A stretch of DNA of 64,000 nucleotides from Caballeronia sordidicola (GCF_000729995.1 NZ_JNFG01000202.1:344636-408635), one strand, 5' to 3'. Counted from the first letter of the stretch, positions 52,172 to 61,532 are shown. A program made the numbers and translations. The notes: generated from the sequence alone by a model not told the origin.

Positions 52172-52416
52172 CAGTAACGCGCTCCGCGCCGCAACTCTTC
52201 CATGACAGGCTGCGATATCGGCATCGTCTCACGTGTCGTTTCAAGCTCCCGAGCAAAAGCGCTGCGGTCCCATTTGGAGGCGCGAATACTTAGACCGCCG
52301 TCGATAGTCAATTCAACCTGCACATGGTCGCCTTCCTTCACGCCAAGGCGGCGCACGTACTCGGCAGGAATGCGCAGCGCGAGGCTATTGCCCCATTTTG
52401 TGATTTGCAGATTCAT
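52171..52416 (-). CDS. vapB: VapB-type AbrB-fold antitoxin
   Basis: 81 residues from the ATG at 52416. N-terminal SpoVT/AbrB swapped-hairpin motif: LQITKWGNSLALRIPAEYVR, then LGVKEGDHVQVEL. The C-terminal tail, ELETTRETMPISQPVMEELR, would wrap the toxin. It autoregulates in relatives; an inverted repeat lies just upstream. A possible extension to 52452 was rejected as it enters that repeat. Confidence 0.86.
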   Translation of the reverse strand: MNLQITKWGNSLALRIPAEYVRRLGVKEGDHVQVELTIDGGLSIRASKWDRSAFARELETTRETMPISQPVMEELRRGARY

Positions 52417-52430
52417 TGCACCTCCAATTG

Positions 52431-52448
52431 ATATACGTGTGCGTATAT
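52431..52448. promoter_or_regulatory. Inverted-repeat operator candidate for vapBC
   Basis: ATATACG-TGTG-CGTATAT: perfect 7-base arms, starting 15 bases upstream of the vapB ATG. AbrB-type antitoxins usually bind such AT-rich palindromes to shut off their own operon. Confidence 0.5.
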
Positions 52449-52492
52449 ACATACTAGCACTCGATCACGTATGTCACGGGGCTCGAACTGTG

Positions 52493-53935
52493 TCATCCCT
52501 TCCTCCCATGCCCACTCACCTGCGCCCCCGCATTGCGATGCAGGCTGAACAGATCCGCGACCCCGAGCAATCCCACCGCCCCCACGATCAGAAACGCGAT
52601 ACTGAAATCCGCCGGCACGACTGTCTGCGCATCGTGGCCATGCATCCATTCCGCCAGCCTCAACGCGATGGCCCCCAGCGCGACGCCGATTCCCATCGTC
52701 AACTGGAATAGCGTACTGGAGAACGCCGACGCGCCGCTCATTTGCGCCTTCGGGACGTCGGCGAAACTGAGCGTGTTCAACGCCGTGAACTGCAGCGAGC
52801 GCGACAGCCCGCTTGCAAACAATACGGCGACGATGATCCAGGTCGGCGTCGTCGGCGATATCAAGCTCATCACCGCCAGCGACGCAGCGGCCAGGATCCC
52901 GTTCACGATCAGCACCGGTCGAAAGCCGAAGCGCCGCATGACCGGAGTGGTGACGAGTTTCATCGATAAATTGCCGGCAAACACCGACAGCGTCAGCAGC
53001 CCGGATTCGAACGCGTTCAGCCCGAAGCCGACCTGAAACATCAGCGGCAGCAGGAACGGCGCCGCGCTGATGGCGATGCGAAACAGTGAGCCGCCGCCCA
53101 TCGCCACCCTGAAGGTTTTAATCCGAAGGGCGTTGAGATCGAGCACCGGCTCAGCCGCGCGGCGTACGTGCCACCACGCGCCCACGCCCGCGAGCACGCC
53201 GAGCGCGATCAGCCCGCTTGCAAATGCCCAGGGCGTGTCGTTGCGGCCGATGAGTTCCATCGCGTAGAGCAGGGTCGTGCACGCGAGGCCGCACATCACG
53301 AAACCCAGAAAATCGAAGCGGCGGCTGGCGTGCTCGCGGGTGTTATCGAGGTAACGAAGCGCGACAATCAAGCCGATCAGCCCGAGCGGCAGATTCAGAT
53401 AAAAGATCCAGCGCCACGACGAATACGTGGTGATAAACCCGCCGAGCGGCGGCCCGATCACGGGCGCGACAAGGCCGGGCCAGGTGATGATCGAGATAGC
53501 GCGCATCAGCCCCTCTTTGGGCGTTGCGCGCAATACCGCGAGCCGTCCGACGGGCACCATCATCGCGCCGCCGATACCCTGCAGCACACGCGCCGCCGTA
53601 AACGTGGGCAGCGTCGACGTCATGCCGCACAGCACGGACGCAATCGTGAACACGGCGATCGCGCTGCCGAACACGGTGCGCAGGCCGAAGCGATCCGCAG
53701 CCCAGCCGCTAATGGGGATGAACACGGCAAGCGTCAGCAGATACGACGTAATGCCCAGGCTCAGGTCAACGGGGTGTAGCCCGAACGAGCGCGCCATTTG
53801 CGGCAGCGCCGTGGCGATGATCGTACCGTCGAGGTTCTCCATGAAGAAGGTCGCCGCGACGAGCATCACGATGACAGAGGAACCGCGTGGATTCGCCGCG
53901 CCGGACGTGGTGCGGGTGAGGTCGGGGGCCTGCAT
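52493..53935 (-). CDS. DHA2-type MFS drug:H+ antiporter
   Basis: 480 residues, about 14 hydrophobic segments. ATFFMENLDGTIIATALPQM at TM1 is the DHA2 motif (with D/T-x-x-I/V-V/A-x-x-A-L). The loop ISGWAADRFGLRTVFGSAIA holds the MFS motif A. The EmrB/QacA group exports drugs and lipophilic compounds. No membrane-fusion partner (EmrA) is adjacent, so it may work alone. It is monocistronic. Confidence 0.9.
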   Translation of the reverse strand: MQAPDLTRTTSGAANPRGSSVIVMLVAATFFMENLDGTIIATALPQMARSFGLHPVDLSLGITSYLLTLAVFIPISGWAADRFGLRTVFGSAIAVFTIASVLCGMTSTLPTFTAARVLQGIGGAMMVPVGRLAVLRATPKEGLMRAISIITWPGLVAPVIGPPLGGFITTYSSWRWIFYLNLPLGLIGLIVALRYLDNTREHASRRFDFLGFVMCGLACTTLLYAMELIGRNDTPWAFASGLIALGVLAGVGAWWHVRRAAEPVLDLNALRIKTFRVAMGGGSLFRIAISAAPFLLPLMFQVGFGLNAFESGLLTLSVFAGNLSMKLVTTPVMRRFGFRPVLIVNGILAAASLAVMSLISPTTPTWIIVAVLFASGLSRSLQFTALNTLSFADVPKAQMSGASAFSSTLFQLTMGIGVALGAIALRLAEWMHGHDAQTVVPADFSIAFLIVGAVGLLGVADLFSLHRNAGAQVSGHGRKG

Positions 53936-54140
53936 GAAAGGCGTCTCTCTTATATGGATCTGAATGAGCGCAGCGAGATTGAAAAGCTAATGAAAGGCAC
54001 GGCTCGCCGCATGCCGACAGCTTACCGGGCAAGGCGAAGGCTGTGGCGATGAGCATCGCTGCAGCGAGGCCCGCGCTATGGTAGCTTCGGCATTCGGCGA
54101 GCGCCTTTAAAACCTGAACACGAACATGGGGAAGCAAGCG

Positions 54141-55193
54141 ATGGAGTTTCGGAAACTCGGTGGAACGGATGTCAATGTCAGCCTGATCGGACTGGGCACG
54201 ATGACCTGGGGCGAACAGAACACGGAAGCCGATGCACACGCGCAACTCAACGCCGCGCGCGATGCCGGCATCAACCTGATCGACGCCGCCGAGATGTACC
54301 CGGTGCCGCCGCGCCCCGAGACGCAAGGGCGCACGGAGGCGTACATCGGCACGTGGCTTGCAGCGAACCCGGGCGCTCGTGAAAAGATCGTGCTCGCCAC
54401 CAAGATCGCGGGACCCGCGCGCCAGCCGCACAATCCGCGGCACATTCGCGGCGCAGGCAACCAGTTCGACCGTCAGAACCTGACCGAAGCCGTCAATAGC
54501 AGCCTCGCACGGCTCCAGACAGATTACGTCGATTTGTACCAGTTGCACTGGCCCGACCGCAGCACGATGACGTTCGGACGCGCGAACTATCCGTGGATCA
54601 AGGACGAATATACGGTGCCTATCGAAGAGACGCTAACCGTGCTCGGCGATCTCGTGAAAGCGGGCAAGATCCGCTACGTCGGGGTATCGAACGAGACGCC
54701 CTGGGGTGTCGCGCAATTCCTGCAAGCTGCCGATAAACTCGGCCTGCCGCGGATCGTGAGCATCCAGAATCCGTACAGCCTGGTGAATCGCACGTTCGAA
54801 ACCGGGCTCTCGGAATTCACGCACAAGGAAGACGTCGGCCTGCTGGCGTATTCGCCGCTGGCGTTCGGCTGGCTATCCGGCAAGTACGAGGGCGGCGCGC
54901 GTCCGGCAGGCGCCCGCATTACGCTGTTCGAGCGGTTCGCACGCTACAGCAAGCCGCACACGGTCAAGGCCGTCAGCGGCTATGTGGAGCTCGCGCGGCG
55001 GCACGCACTGAGTCCGGCGCAACTCGCGCTCGCGTTCGTGAACAGCCGGCCGTTCACGACCAGCACGCTGATCGGCGCAACGTCGCTTGCGCAATTGCAC
55101 GAGAACATCGGTAGCCTGGACGTAAAATTGTCCGATGAGATCCTGGCTGAAATCGATGCGCTTCACGAAGCGCAGCCGAATCCCGCGCCCTGA
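54141..55193 (+). CDS. NADP(H)-dependent aldo/keto reductase (Tas-like)
   Basis: 350 residues from the ATG at 54141, with GGGGAAG upstream; an ATG at 54126 adds five residues. AKR fold: EFRKLGGTDVNVSLIGLGTM, catalytic Asp/Tyr in IDAAEMYPVPP, and the VDLYQLHWPDR element. The extra VPPRPETQGRTEAYIG insert fits the Tas/AKR subgroup. Physiological substrate unknown. Confidence 0.85.
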   Translation: MEFRKLGGTDVNVSLIGLGTMTWGEQNTEADAHAQLNAARDAGINLIDAAEMYPVPPRPETQGRTEAYIGTWLAANPGAREKIVLATKIAGPARQPHNPRHIRGAGNQFDRQNLTEAVNSSLARLQTDYVDLYQLHWPDRSTMTFGRANYPWIKDEYTVPIEETLTVLGDLVKAGKIRYVGVSNETPWGVAQFLQAADKLGLPRIVSIQNPYSLVNRTFETGLSEFTHKEDVGLLAYSPLAFGWLSGKYEGGARPAGARITLFERFARYSKPHTVKAVSGYVELARRHALSPAQLALAFVNSRPFTTSTLIGATSLAQLHENIGSLDVKLSDEILAEIDALHEAQPNPAP

Positions 55194-55476
55194 TCGTGTC
55201 GGTGAAAACTGTCATACGCTTGCCGTACGCTGGTTCAAGAATGGCGACGAATTTTTACCCATTGCGTTCGTTTTTGCCTGGTTTCAAGCGTAAAGTTGTT
55301 CTCTCGTTGATGTCGTAATCGTCTGTCATAAGCCGCGCCGTGCTTGGCTGGCGCGCGCTTCGCTGCTCTTTGGTGACGCGCCAGTTGTCATGGCACTACA
55401 CTTGCTCGAAGGACCCGGTTGCCCGCTGTGGCGCCTCTCGTGCCTCAGCGCGCCCTACGCAAAGGAGTCGTCGCTC

Positions 55477-57576
55477 ATGCCGCAAACCCCCTCGAAGTCC
55501 TCTTCCGATCTCGACACCCTCGCCATCAACACCATCCGCACGCTGTCCATGGACGCCGTGCAAAAAGCCAACTCCGGTCACCCGGGTACGCCGATGGCGC
55601 TTGCACCAGTCGCCTTCCATCTATGGCAAAACCACCTGCGCTATGACCCGGCTGAGCCGCTCTGGCCGAATCGCGACCGCTTCGTGCTGTCGGTCGGCCA
55701 TGCATCGATGCTGCTGTATTCCATGCTGCACCTGACCGGCGTGAAAGCCGTCGATCACGCGGGTAAGGCAACGGGTCGTCCGGCTGTGTCGCTCGATGAC
55801 ATCAAGCATTTCCGGCAACTGGATAGCAACACGCCAGGCCATCCCGAATACCGCATGACGACGGGCGTCGAAACCACCACAGGTCCGCTTGGGCAGGGGC
55901 TTGGAAACAGTGTGGGCATGGCGATGGCCGGGCGCTGGTACGAGTCGCATTTCAACAAGCCGGATGCGAAGATCTTCGACTATCACGTGTACACGCTGTG
56001 CGGCGACGGCGACATGATGGAAGGCATCTCGCATGAAGCTGCGTCCATCGCGGGACATTTGAAGCTGTCGAATCTGACGTGGATCTATGACAGCAACCGC
56101 GTGACCATTGAAGGCCACACGGATCTCGCGTACAGCGACGACGTGGAAACGCGTTTCAAGGGCTACCACTGGAACACGCTGCACGTTGACGACGCTAACG
56201 ACGGCGCCGCGCTCGAAGCCGCGCTGAAACAGGCCAAGGCCAACACCGACGGACCTACGCTGATCGTGGTGAGGAGCATTATCGGCTGGGGTGCGCCGCA
56301 TAAGCAGGACAGCTCCGCGGCGCATGGCGAGCCGCTGGGCGTAGAGGAAATCAAGCTCGCGAAGAAGTTTTACGGCTGGCCGGAGGACTCGAGTTTCCTC
56401 GTGCCGGACGGCGTGTACGAGCATTTCAACGAGGGCATCGGCGCACACGGCAAGGCGGCGCGCGAAGCGTGGCAAAAGAGTTTCGATGACTACGCGACGA
56501 AGTATCCGGACCTGGCGAAGGAGTTTGCGCAGATCGAAGCGCATGAGTTGCCGGCGGGTTGGGACGCGGACATTCCCACGTTCGACGCCGATGCGAAGGG
56601 CATGGCGTCCAGGGAATCGTCGGGCAAGGTGTTGAACGCCATCGCGAAGAATTTCCCGTGGATGATCGGCGGTTCGGCGGATTTGTCGCCATCGACGAAA
56701 ACCGATATGAAGTTCGAAGGCGCGGGCAGTTTCGAGCACGACAACTACGCCGGCCGCAACCTGCACTTCGGCATTCGCGAGCACGTGATGGGCGCAATCT
56801 GCAACGGGCTTGCGGTGTCGAACCTGCGGCCCTACGGCTCCACGTTCCTGATTTTCAGCGACTACATGAAGCCGCCCATCCGGCTTTCGGCCGTCATGGA
56901 AGTGCCCGTGATCTACGTGTTCACGCACGATTCCATTGGACTGGGCGAAGACGGACCGACGCATCAGCCGGTCGAACAAATGGTGTCGTTGCGTGGCGTC
57001 CCGGGGCTCAGCACCTATCGTCCCGGCGATGCGAACGAAGTCGCCGAAACGTGGCGTGCCGCGCTGGCCGAGCCGCAACGTCCGGCGTGCATTGTGGTGT
57101 CGCGCCAGCCGATGCCGACTTTCGACCGGTCGAAATATGCATCGGCGAAGGGCGTTCACAAGGGGGCGTATGTTCTCGCCGATGCCGAAGGTGGCAAGAA
57201 ACCGGAAGTCATCCTGATGGCAACGGGCACCGAAGTGTCGGTGTGCGTCGACACCTACGAGAAGCTCAAGAGCGAGGGTATTGCCGCGCGGGTCGTCTCC
57301 ATGCCGTCATGGGATCTGTTCGAACGGCAGGACGACGCCTATAAGGATTCCGTGTTTCCGTCGGACGTCGACGCGCGCGTGTGCGTGGAGCAGGCAGGCA
57401 CGCTTGGCTGGGATCGTTATGTTGGCCGTCTCGGTTCGCAGATCGTGATGCATACGTTCGGGGGCTCGGCTCCAATTGCAGACCTGAAGAAGAAATTTGG
57501 CTTCACGCCGGAACACGTCTACGCCGAAGCGAAAAAGCAGATCGAACGCGTCAAAACCACCAACCATAAGGAGTAA
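55477..57576 (+). CDS. tkt: Transketolase
   Basis: 699 residues from the ATG at 55477 with AAAGGAG before it; an upstream frame start at 55390 is not used. TPP motif GDGDMMEGISHEA...N (Mg2+ site), HNxGHPGTPM-like NSGHPGTPMALAP at the start, and the pyrimidine domain with IREHVMGAICNG. It transfers C2 units in the pentose phosphate pathway or Calvin-like cycle. The gnd gene follows after 6 bases, suggesting an operon for pentose phosphate metabolism. Confidence 0.94.
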   Translation: MPQTPSKSSSDLDTLAINTIRTLSMDAVQKANSGHPGTPMALAPVAFHLWQNHLRYDPAEPLWPNRDRFVLSVGHASMLLYSMLHLTGVKAVDHAGKATGRPAVSLDDIKHFRQLDSNTPGHPEYRMTTGVETTTGPLGQGLGNSVGMAMAGRWYESHFNKPDAKIFDYHVYTLCGDGDMMEGISHEAASIAGHLKLSNLTWIYDSNRVTIEGHTDLAYSDDVETRFKGYHWNTLHVDDANDGAALEAALKQAKANTDGPTLIVVRSIIGWGAPHKQDSSAAHGEPLGVEEIKLAKKFYGWPEDSSFLVPDGVYEHFNEGIGAHGKAAREAWQKSFDDYATKYPDLAKEFAQIEAHELPAGWDADIPTFDADAKGMASRESSGKVLNAIAKNFPWMIGGSADLSPSTKTDMKFEGAGSFEHDNYAGRNLHFGIREHVMGAICNGLAVSNLRPYGSTFLIFSDYMKPPIRLSAVMEVPVIYVFTHDSIGLGEDGPTHQPVEQMVSLRGVPGLSTYRPGDANEVAETWRAALAEPQRPACIVVSRQPMPTFDRSKYASAKGVHKGAYVLADAEGGKKPEVILMATGTEVSVCVDTYEKLKSEGIAARVVSMPSWDLFERQDDAYKDSVFPSDVDARVCVEQAGTLGWDRYVGRLGSQIVMHTFGGSAPIADLKKKFGFTPEHVYAEAKKQIERVKTTNHKE

Positions 57577-57582
57577 GCCATC

Positions 57583-58569
57583 ATGCAGATTGGAATCGTG
57601 GGACTAGGCCGTATGGGCGCGAACATTGCACGCCGGCTGATGCGCGGCGGGCAGACGTGCGTGGTGTACGACCATGCGCCGGAAGCCACGCAGGCGGTCG
57701 TGGCCGACGGCGCGACTGGATCGAGCGACCTGGGCGATCTCGTGAAGAAGCTTGCTGCGCCGCGCTCGGTCTGGCTGATGTTGCCGGCAGGCAAGATCAC
57801 CGAAGACACGCTGAACGATCTCTACGAGATACTGGAAGCAGGCGACACGATCATCGACGGTGGCAACAGCTTCTACAAGGACGACATCGTCCACGCGGCG
57901 AAGCTGAAAGAGAAGGGCATCCATTTCGTCGATGTGGGCACGTCCGGCGGTGTGTGGGGATTGGAGCGTGGCTATTGCATGATGATCGGCGGGGAGAAGG
58001 ACGTGGTGCTGCGGCACGATCCGATTCTGTCGGTGCTGGCGCCTGGACGCGGCGATATTCCCGCCACGCCGAATCGCGAAGGCCGCGACACACGCGTGGA
58101 AAACGGCTATATGCACGTGGGACCGGTCGGGGCGGGTCATTTCGTGAAGATGGTGCATAACGGCATCGAGTACGGCTTGATGCAGGCATACGCGGAAGGG
58201 TTCGACATCCTCAAGCACAAGTCGTCGACGGAGTTGCCCGAGGCGCAGCGCTACGATCTGGATATTGCAGATGTTGCGGAGGTGTGGCGGCGCGGCAGCG
58301 TGGTGTCGTCGTGGCTGCTCGATCTGACCGCGGGTGCGCTGGCGGGTAACAGCACACTCGACAAATACTCCGCCGAAGTGGCCGATAGCGGCGAAGGGCG
58401 CTGGACGATCGAGGCGGCGCTCGAGGAGGCGGTGCCGGCGCAAGTCTTGTCGGCGGCGCTGTATGCGCGGTTCCGGTCGCGCGAAGATAATTCGTTCGCC
58501 GACCGGATGCTATCGGCAATGCGGTTCGGGTTTGGCGGTCATAAGGAGTTCAGTCCAGGACTGAAGTGA
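57583..58569 (+). CDS. gnd: 6-phosphogluconate dehydrogenase, short NAD-type
   Basis: 328 residues, clearly shorter than the about 470-residue classical enzyme. Rossmann motif GIVGLGRMGANIARRLMRGG, substrate motif DGGNSFYKDD, and K in HFVKMVHNGIEYGLMQAYAE. The C-terminal all-helical part ends after FGGHKEFSPGLK. This length fits the NAD-preferring bacterial group (GntZ/YqeC-like). It oxidatively decarboxylates 6-phosphogluconate. Lies 6 bases after tkt and precedes a 12-bp tandem repeat. Confidence 0.9.
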   Translation: MQIGIVGLGRMGANIARRLMRGGQTCVVYDHAPEATQAVVADGATGSSDLGDLVKKLAAPRSVWLMLPAGKITEDTLNDLYEILEAGDTIIDGGNSFYKDDIVHAAKLKEKGIHFVDVGTSGGVWGLERGYCMMIGGEKDVVLRHDPILSVLAPGRGDIPATPNREGRDTRVENGYMHVGPVGAGHFVKMVHNGIEYGLMQAYAEGFDILKHKSSTELPEAQRYDLDIADVAEVWRRGSVVSSWLLDLTAGALAGNSTLDKYSAEVADSGEGRWTIEAALEEAVPAQVLSAALYARFRSREDNSFADRMLSAMRFGFGGHKEFSPGLK

Positions 58570-58579
58570 GCTGATTTTT

Positions 58580-58677
58580 CCGCTGGGTTTGCCGCTGGGT
58601 TTGCCGCTGGGTTTGCCGCTGGGTTTGCCGCTGAGTTTGCCGCTGGGTTTGCCGCTGAGTTTTCCGCAGCGGCAAAC
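58580..58677. repeat. Seven-copy 12-bp minisatellite plus inverted half-copy
   Basis: CCGCTGGGTTTG occurs in tandem from 58580 to 58663 (copies 5 and 7 carry GAGTTTG or GAGTTTT variants). CAGCGGCAAAC at 58667-58677 is the reverse complement of GTTTGCCGCTG, so it can pair with any copy junction and form alternative hairpins. It lies 10 bases after the gnd stop and 16 bases before the terminator, outside the reading frame. Copy number is likely variable. Confidence 0.8.
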
Positions 58678-58692
58678 GGATTGACCTACGTT

Positions 58693-58732
58693 AAAAAGCC
58701 CGTCTCAACTCACGTTGAAACGGGCTTTTTTT
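58693..58732. terminator. Terminator after tkt-gnd
   Basis: AAAAAGCCCGT-loop-ACGGGCTTTTTTT-like stem downstream of the minisatellite; also usable by the leftward nodJ gene. Confidence 0.8.
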
Positions 58733-58777
58733 CGAGTGCAACGGCTTCGAGTGGTCTTATATTCTCGGTGAATCCAC

Positions 58778-59644
58778 TCAACGCATCATCCGTCGACGGA
58801 ACAGCACCGCGCAGATAAAAAACGGCACGATGGCATACGCCGCGAGCACGGCCACATGCAGCACCACGTGTTCTGCGGGCCGGTCGAGCATCGCAGGTCG
58901 GATCAGCGCGACCGCGTGCGACAACGGCAACAACAGCGAGACGTTTTGCGCCACCGCCGGTAACTGCGTGAGCGGGAAAAACACGCCGGAAAGCAGCAAC
59001 ATGGGCGTGAGCGCGAGCGTCTGGTAGAACATGAAAAAGTCATAACTCGGCGCCACGGCGGTCACGATCATCGCCGTGCTTGCGAACGCCAAACCAGTCA
59101 GGACAATCACGGGCAACGCATACAGCATCGTCGGGAAACTTGCATAGCCGAGCACGCCCGCCACCAACATGATTGCCACGCCCGACAGCACCGATTTGCT
59201 CGCCGCCCACACGATTTCCGCGAGCACGATATCGCCCAACGTGAGCGGCGTATGCATGATCGCCTCCCACGTGCGCTGTACATGCATGCGCGAGAAGCCG
59301 GAGTACATGGATTCGAAACTCGCCGACATCATCACGCTCGACGCCACCGTCCCCGCCGCGAGAAACGCGATATACGACACTCCGTCCACGTGGCCGACCA
59401 TCAAGCCGAGCCCAAGACCCAGGCCGAACAGATAGATCATCGGGTCGGCGAGGTTGCCGAACATCGATGCAATCGCGAGCTTTTTCCAGACGAGATAATT
59501 TCGCCGCCAGACCGACATCCAGTTCGATGCGTTTGCGGGCATCGCGCTCAGGAATGGCTCGCGTTGGGGCTTGCGTGCGGTGCGTCTTGTTCGCGCAACT
59601 GACGCAGACGATTCAGCGGTATTCACATTCGGTTCGCTCGACAT
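58778..59644 (-). CDS. nodJ: ABC-2 permease, NodJ-like
   Basis: 288 residues, six membrane helices after a basic 50-residue cytoplasmic N-terminus. SVWRRNYLVWKKLAIASMFG and NLADPMIYLFGLGLGLG resemble NodJ, the lipo-chitooligosaccharide exporter permease. It lies 3 bases after the NodI-like ATPase. In non-nodulating Burkholderiaceae this homologous pair has an unknown export substrate; no nod biosynthesis genes are near, so the name reflects homology only. Confidence 0.85.
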   Translation of the reverse strand: MSSEPNVNTAESSASVARTRRTARKPQREPFLSAMPANASNWMSVWRRNYLVWKKLAIASMFGNLADPMIYLFGLGLGLGLMVGHVDGVSYIAFLAAGTVASSVMMSASFESMYSGFSRMHVQRTWEAIMHTPLTLGDIVLAEIVWAASKSVLSGVAIMLVAGVLGYASFPTMLYALPVIVLTGLAFASTAMIVTAVAPSYDFFMFYQTLALTPMLLLSGVFFPLTQLPAVAQNVSLLLPLSHAVALIRPAMLDRPAEHVVLHVAVLAAYAIVPFFICAVLFRRRMMR

Positions 59645-59647
59645 CGA

Positions 59648-60613
59648 TCAGTCCACCATCTCGCGCCCGGTCAGGCGCAAAAACACATCTTCAAGATTCG
59701 CTGGCCGATGCAGATACCGCACGCCCGGCCGTCCCTTGACTCGCTGATGCACGGGCGCGGGGTCATCGACGTAACAAAACAGCGTTTCGCCGCTGATCTC
59801 CATGCGCCCGACGAACGGAAGAAGTTCATCACGAAGGGCTTGAGGATCGGGACCATAAATCTCGATCACGTCGCAACCGATGACCCGCTGGATCAGGTCG
59901 TCAGGTTTGCCTTCGGCCACCTTGCGTCCTTCCTCGATCACGCACAGCCGGTCGCAAAGCCGTTCGGCCTCCTCCATGAAATGCGTGGTGAGCAGGATTG
60001 TCTTGCCGCGCGCGAGCAGCGAGCGCAGCCGTTCCCAGATCAGGTGCCGCGCTTGCGGATCGAGCCCGGTGGTCGGTTCGTCCATGACCAGTACGTCGGG
60101 ATCGTTGACGAGTGCGCGCGCCAGTGTCAACCGCCGCTTCATTCCGCCCGACAACTCGCCGACCCGCGCGTTCGCCTTGCTTTCCAGCCGCGCGAATTCG
60201 AGCAGCGACGGCACCACGGCTTCAATTTCGCTACCGCTCATGCCGAAATACCGGCCGAACACAAGCAGGTTTTCGCGGACGGTGAAGTCCGGATCGAGGT
60301 TATCGAATTGCGGCACGACGCCCACGCGACGACGGGCATAGCGGGCGCGTGACGGAATAGGTTCGTCGACGAGACAGATCGTGCCCGCATCCGGCGCGGT
60401 CAGGCCGAGCAGCATCTTGAGCGTGGTCGTTTTACCCGCGCCGTTGGGACCGAGCAGGCCGAAACACTCTCCAGGTTGGACGTGGAAAGACAGGCCGTTG
60501 ACGACCGTCTTGTCACCGTAATGCTTTTCGACGTCGATAAACTCGATCGCCGGCTTTGCCCGTACGGCGGTCGTGCGGGTTGCGTCGCTGGAGAACACTG
60601 CTGCATCTGACAT
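59648..60613 (-). CDS. nodI: ABC exporter ATPase, NodI-like
   Basis: 321 residues. Walker A GPNGAGKTT, signature LSGGMKRRL, Walker B VLVMDEPTTGLDP, all near-identical in wording to NodI. The C-terminal region, GCDVIEIYGPDPQALRDELL through RPANLEDVFLRLTGREM, is the NodI/DRA-type domain. It pairs with the NodJ-like permease. Substrate in this organism unknown. The start ATG lies at 60613; the upstream gap has no nod box recognised. Confidence 0.88.
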   Translation of the reverse strand: MSDAAVFSSDATRTTAVRAKPAIEFIDVEKHYGDKTVVNGLSFHVQPGECFGLLGPNGAGKTTTLKMLLGLTAPDAGTICLVDEPIPSRARYARRRVGVVPQFDNLDPDFTVRENLLVFGRYFGMSGSEIEAVVPSLLEFARLESKANARVGELSGGMKRRLTLARALVNDPDVLVMDEPTTGLDPQARHLIWERLRSLLARGKTILLTTHFMEEAERLCDRLCVIEEGRKVAEGKPDDLIQRVIGCDVIEIYGPDPQALRDELLPFVGRMEISGETLFCYVDDPAPVHQRVKGRPGVRYLHRPANLEDVFLRLTGREMVD

Positions 60614-61025
60614 GCGAAAAACTCAGGTATTGGGTCGGTAGCGGGTCTGGAGTCGGTCTCAAGACAAGCTAAGTAGTTTAATCGATTGCACCAATGAGGC
60701 GCGTCCCTCTGTTTGAACTGCACTGCGGCCGCGCACGCGGGCTATTTTGCGGTCGCCGGACGCCTCTGCAAAGCTTGACTCAATGACCGAAAGGCCCGTC
60801 CAGAAAGGGATTTGCGTTCCTGGCACGGTGCCCGCTTGGCGTTTCGCGAGCAACCGGGCCGCATTAGCGTTTTCCATCGTTGCCACCGTTTCAGCGACGC
60901 ACCATGATGAAGGCAACGCGGCCCGGGTTTTGTCGCCCGCCCGGCCCACGGGGCAGAATCTGCAAGACTATGACGACCGTTTTTTTGATGCCCTTTGCTG
61001 CCGTTGTGCAGCGCGGAGAACCACC
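60614..61025. other. Gap between nodI and the universal stress gene
   Basis: 412 bases. The universal-stress frame stays open back to 60747 and a minus frame spans 60659-60949, but neither shows family features. No promoter box or palindrome strong enough to report. Confidence 0.3.
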
Positions 61026-61532
61026 ATGGCGAGCTATCGAAAAATCCTGTTGTGTTACGACGGCTCTCGCGAAGGGCGCAAGGCGTTACGTGACGGCGCG
61101 AATCTGGCGCTCGACCTGAAAGCCGAAACGCATGTGCTTGCCGTTGTCGACATGCGTTCCAGCATCGCCCAAAGCGCGGGCCTTCTCACCGATATGGCGT
61201 GCGGCCGTTTCGAAGACGCCGCCCGAGACATCCTCCGTGAAGGTGTGGAATGGCTGACGGAGCGGGGCGTTCCGGCACAGGGACACTTCGCGTTCGGCCA
61301 TCCTATCGATGAAATTGCCGGGCTGGCCCAGAGCTTGCAGGTGGATCTGGTGGTGGTGGGGCATCGGTGCCGCACGGGCCTTGCGCGCTGGTGGATGGGC
61401 TCGGGCAACACGCCGCTGATGGATCGGGTGTCCTGCAGCATTTTGGTGGCGGTGTCGCCGACGGGCACATCGGCCGAGCAGGAAGACGCCGCCCATGCAG
61501 CGAAGCCCGCGAAAGCCGAGGCCAGTGTTTGA
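61026..61532 (+). CDS. Universal stress protein, UspA family
   Basis: 168 residues from the ATG at 61026; a frame start at 60747 would add 93 residues without usual features. MASYRKILLCYDGSREGRKA, then VDLVVVGHRCRTGLARWWMG-S and the phosphate-binding GxxxG-like end (SCSILVAVSP) fit the ATP-binding Usp type. Such proteins aid survival under stress. The Ala/Glu-rich last 25 residues look disordered. Confidence 0.88.
   Translation: MASYRKILLCYDGSREGRKALRDGANLALDLKAETHVLAVVDMRSSIAQSAGLLTDMACGRFEDAARDILREGVEWLTERGVPAQGHFAFGHPIDEIAGLAQSLQVDLVVVGHRCRTGLARWWMGSGNTPLMDRVSCSILVAVSPTGTSAEQEDAAHAAKPAKAEASV

Noticed and set aside
55621..57159. 512-codon minus-strand open frame opposite tkt
   Set aside because: Antisense shadow; transketolase motifs are on the plus strand.
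58580..58677. CRISPR array at the 12-bp repeats
   Set aside because: Units are too short and contiguous, with no spacers and no cas genes.
58778..60613. Evidence that this is a nodulation locus
   Set aside because: No nodA, nodB, nodC, nodD or nod box is visible; only the exporter pair is similar.
60659..60949. 96-codon minus frame before the universal stress gene
   Set aside because: No ribosome-binding site, family or conserved composition; likely chance.
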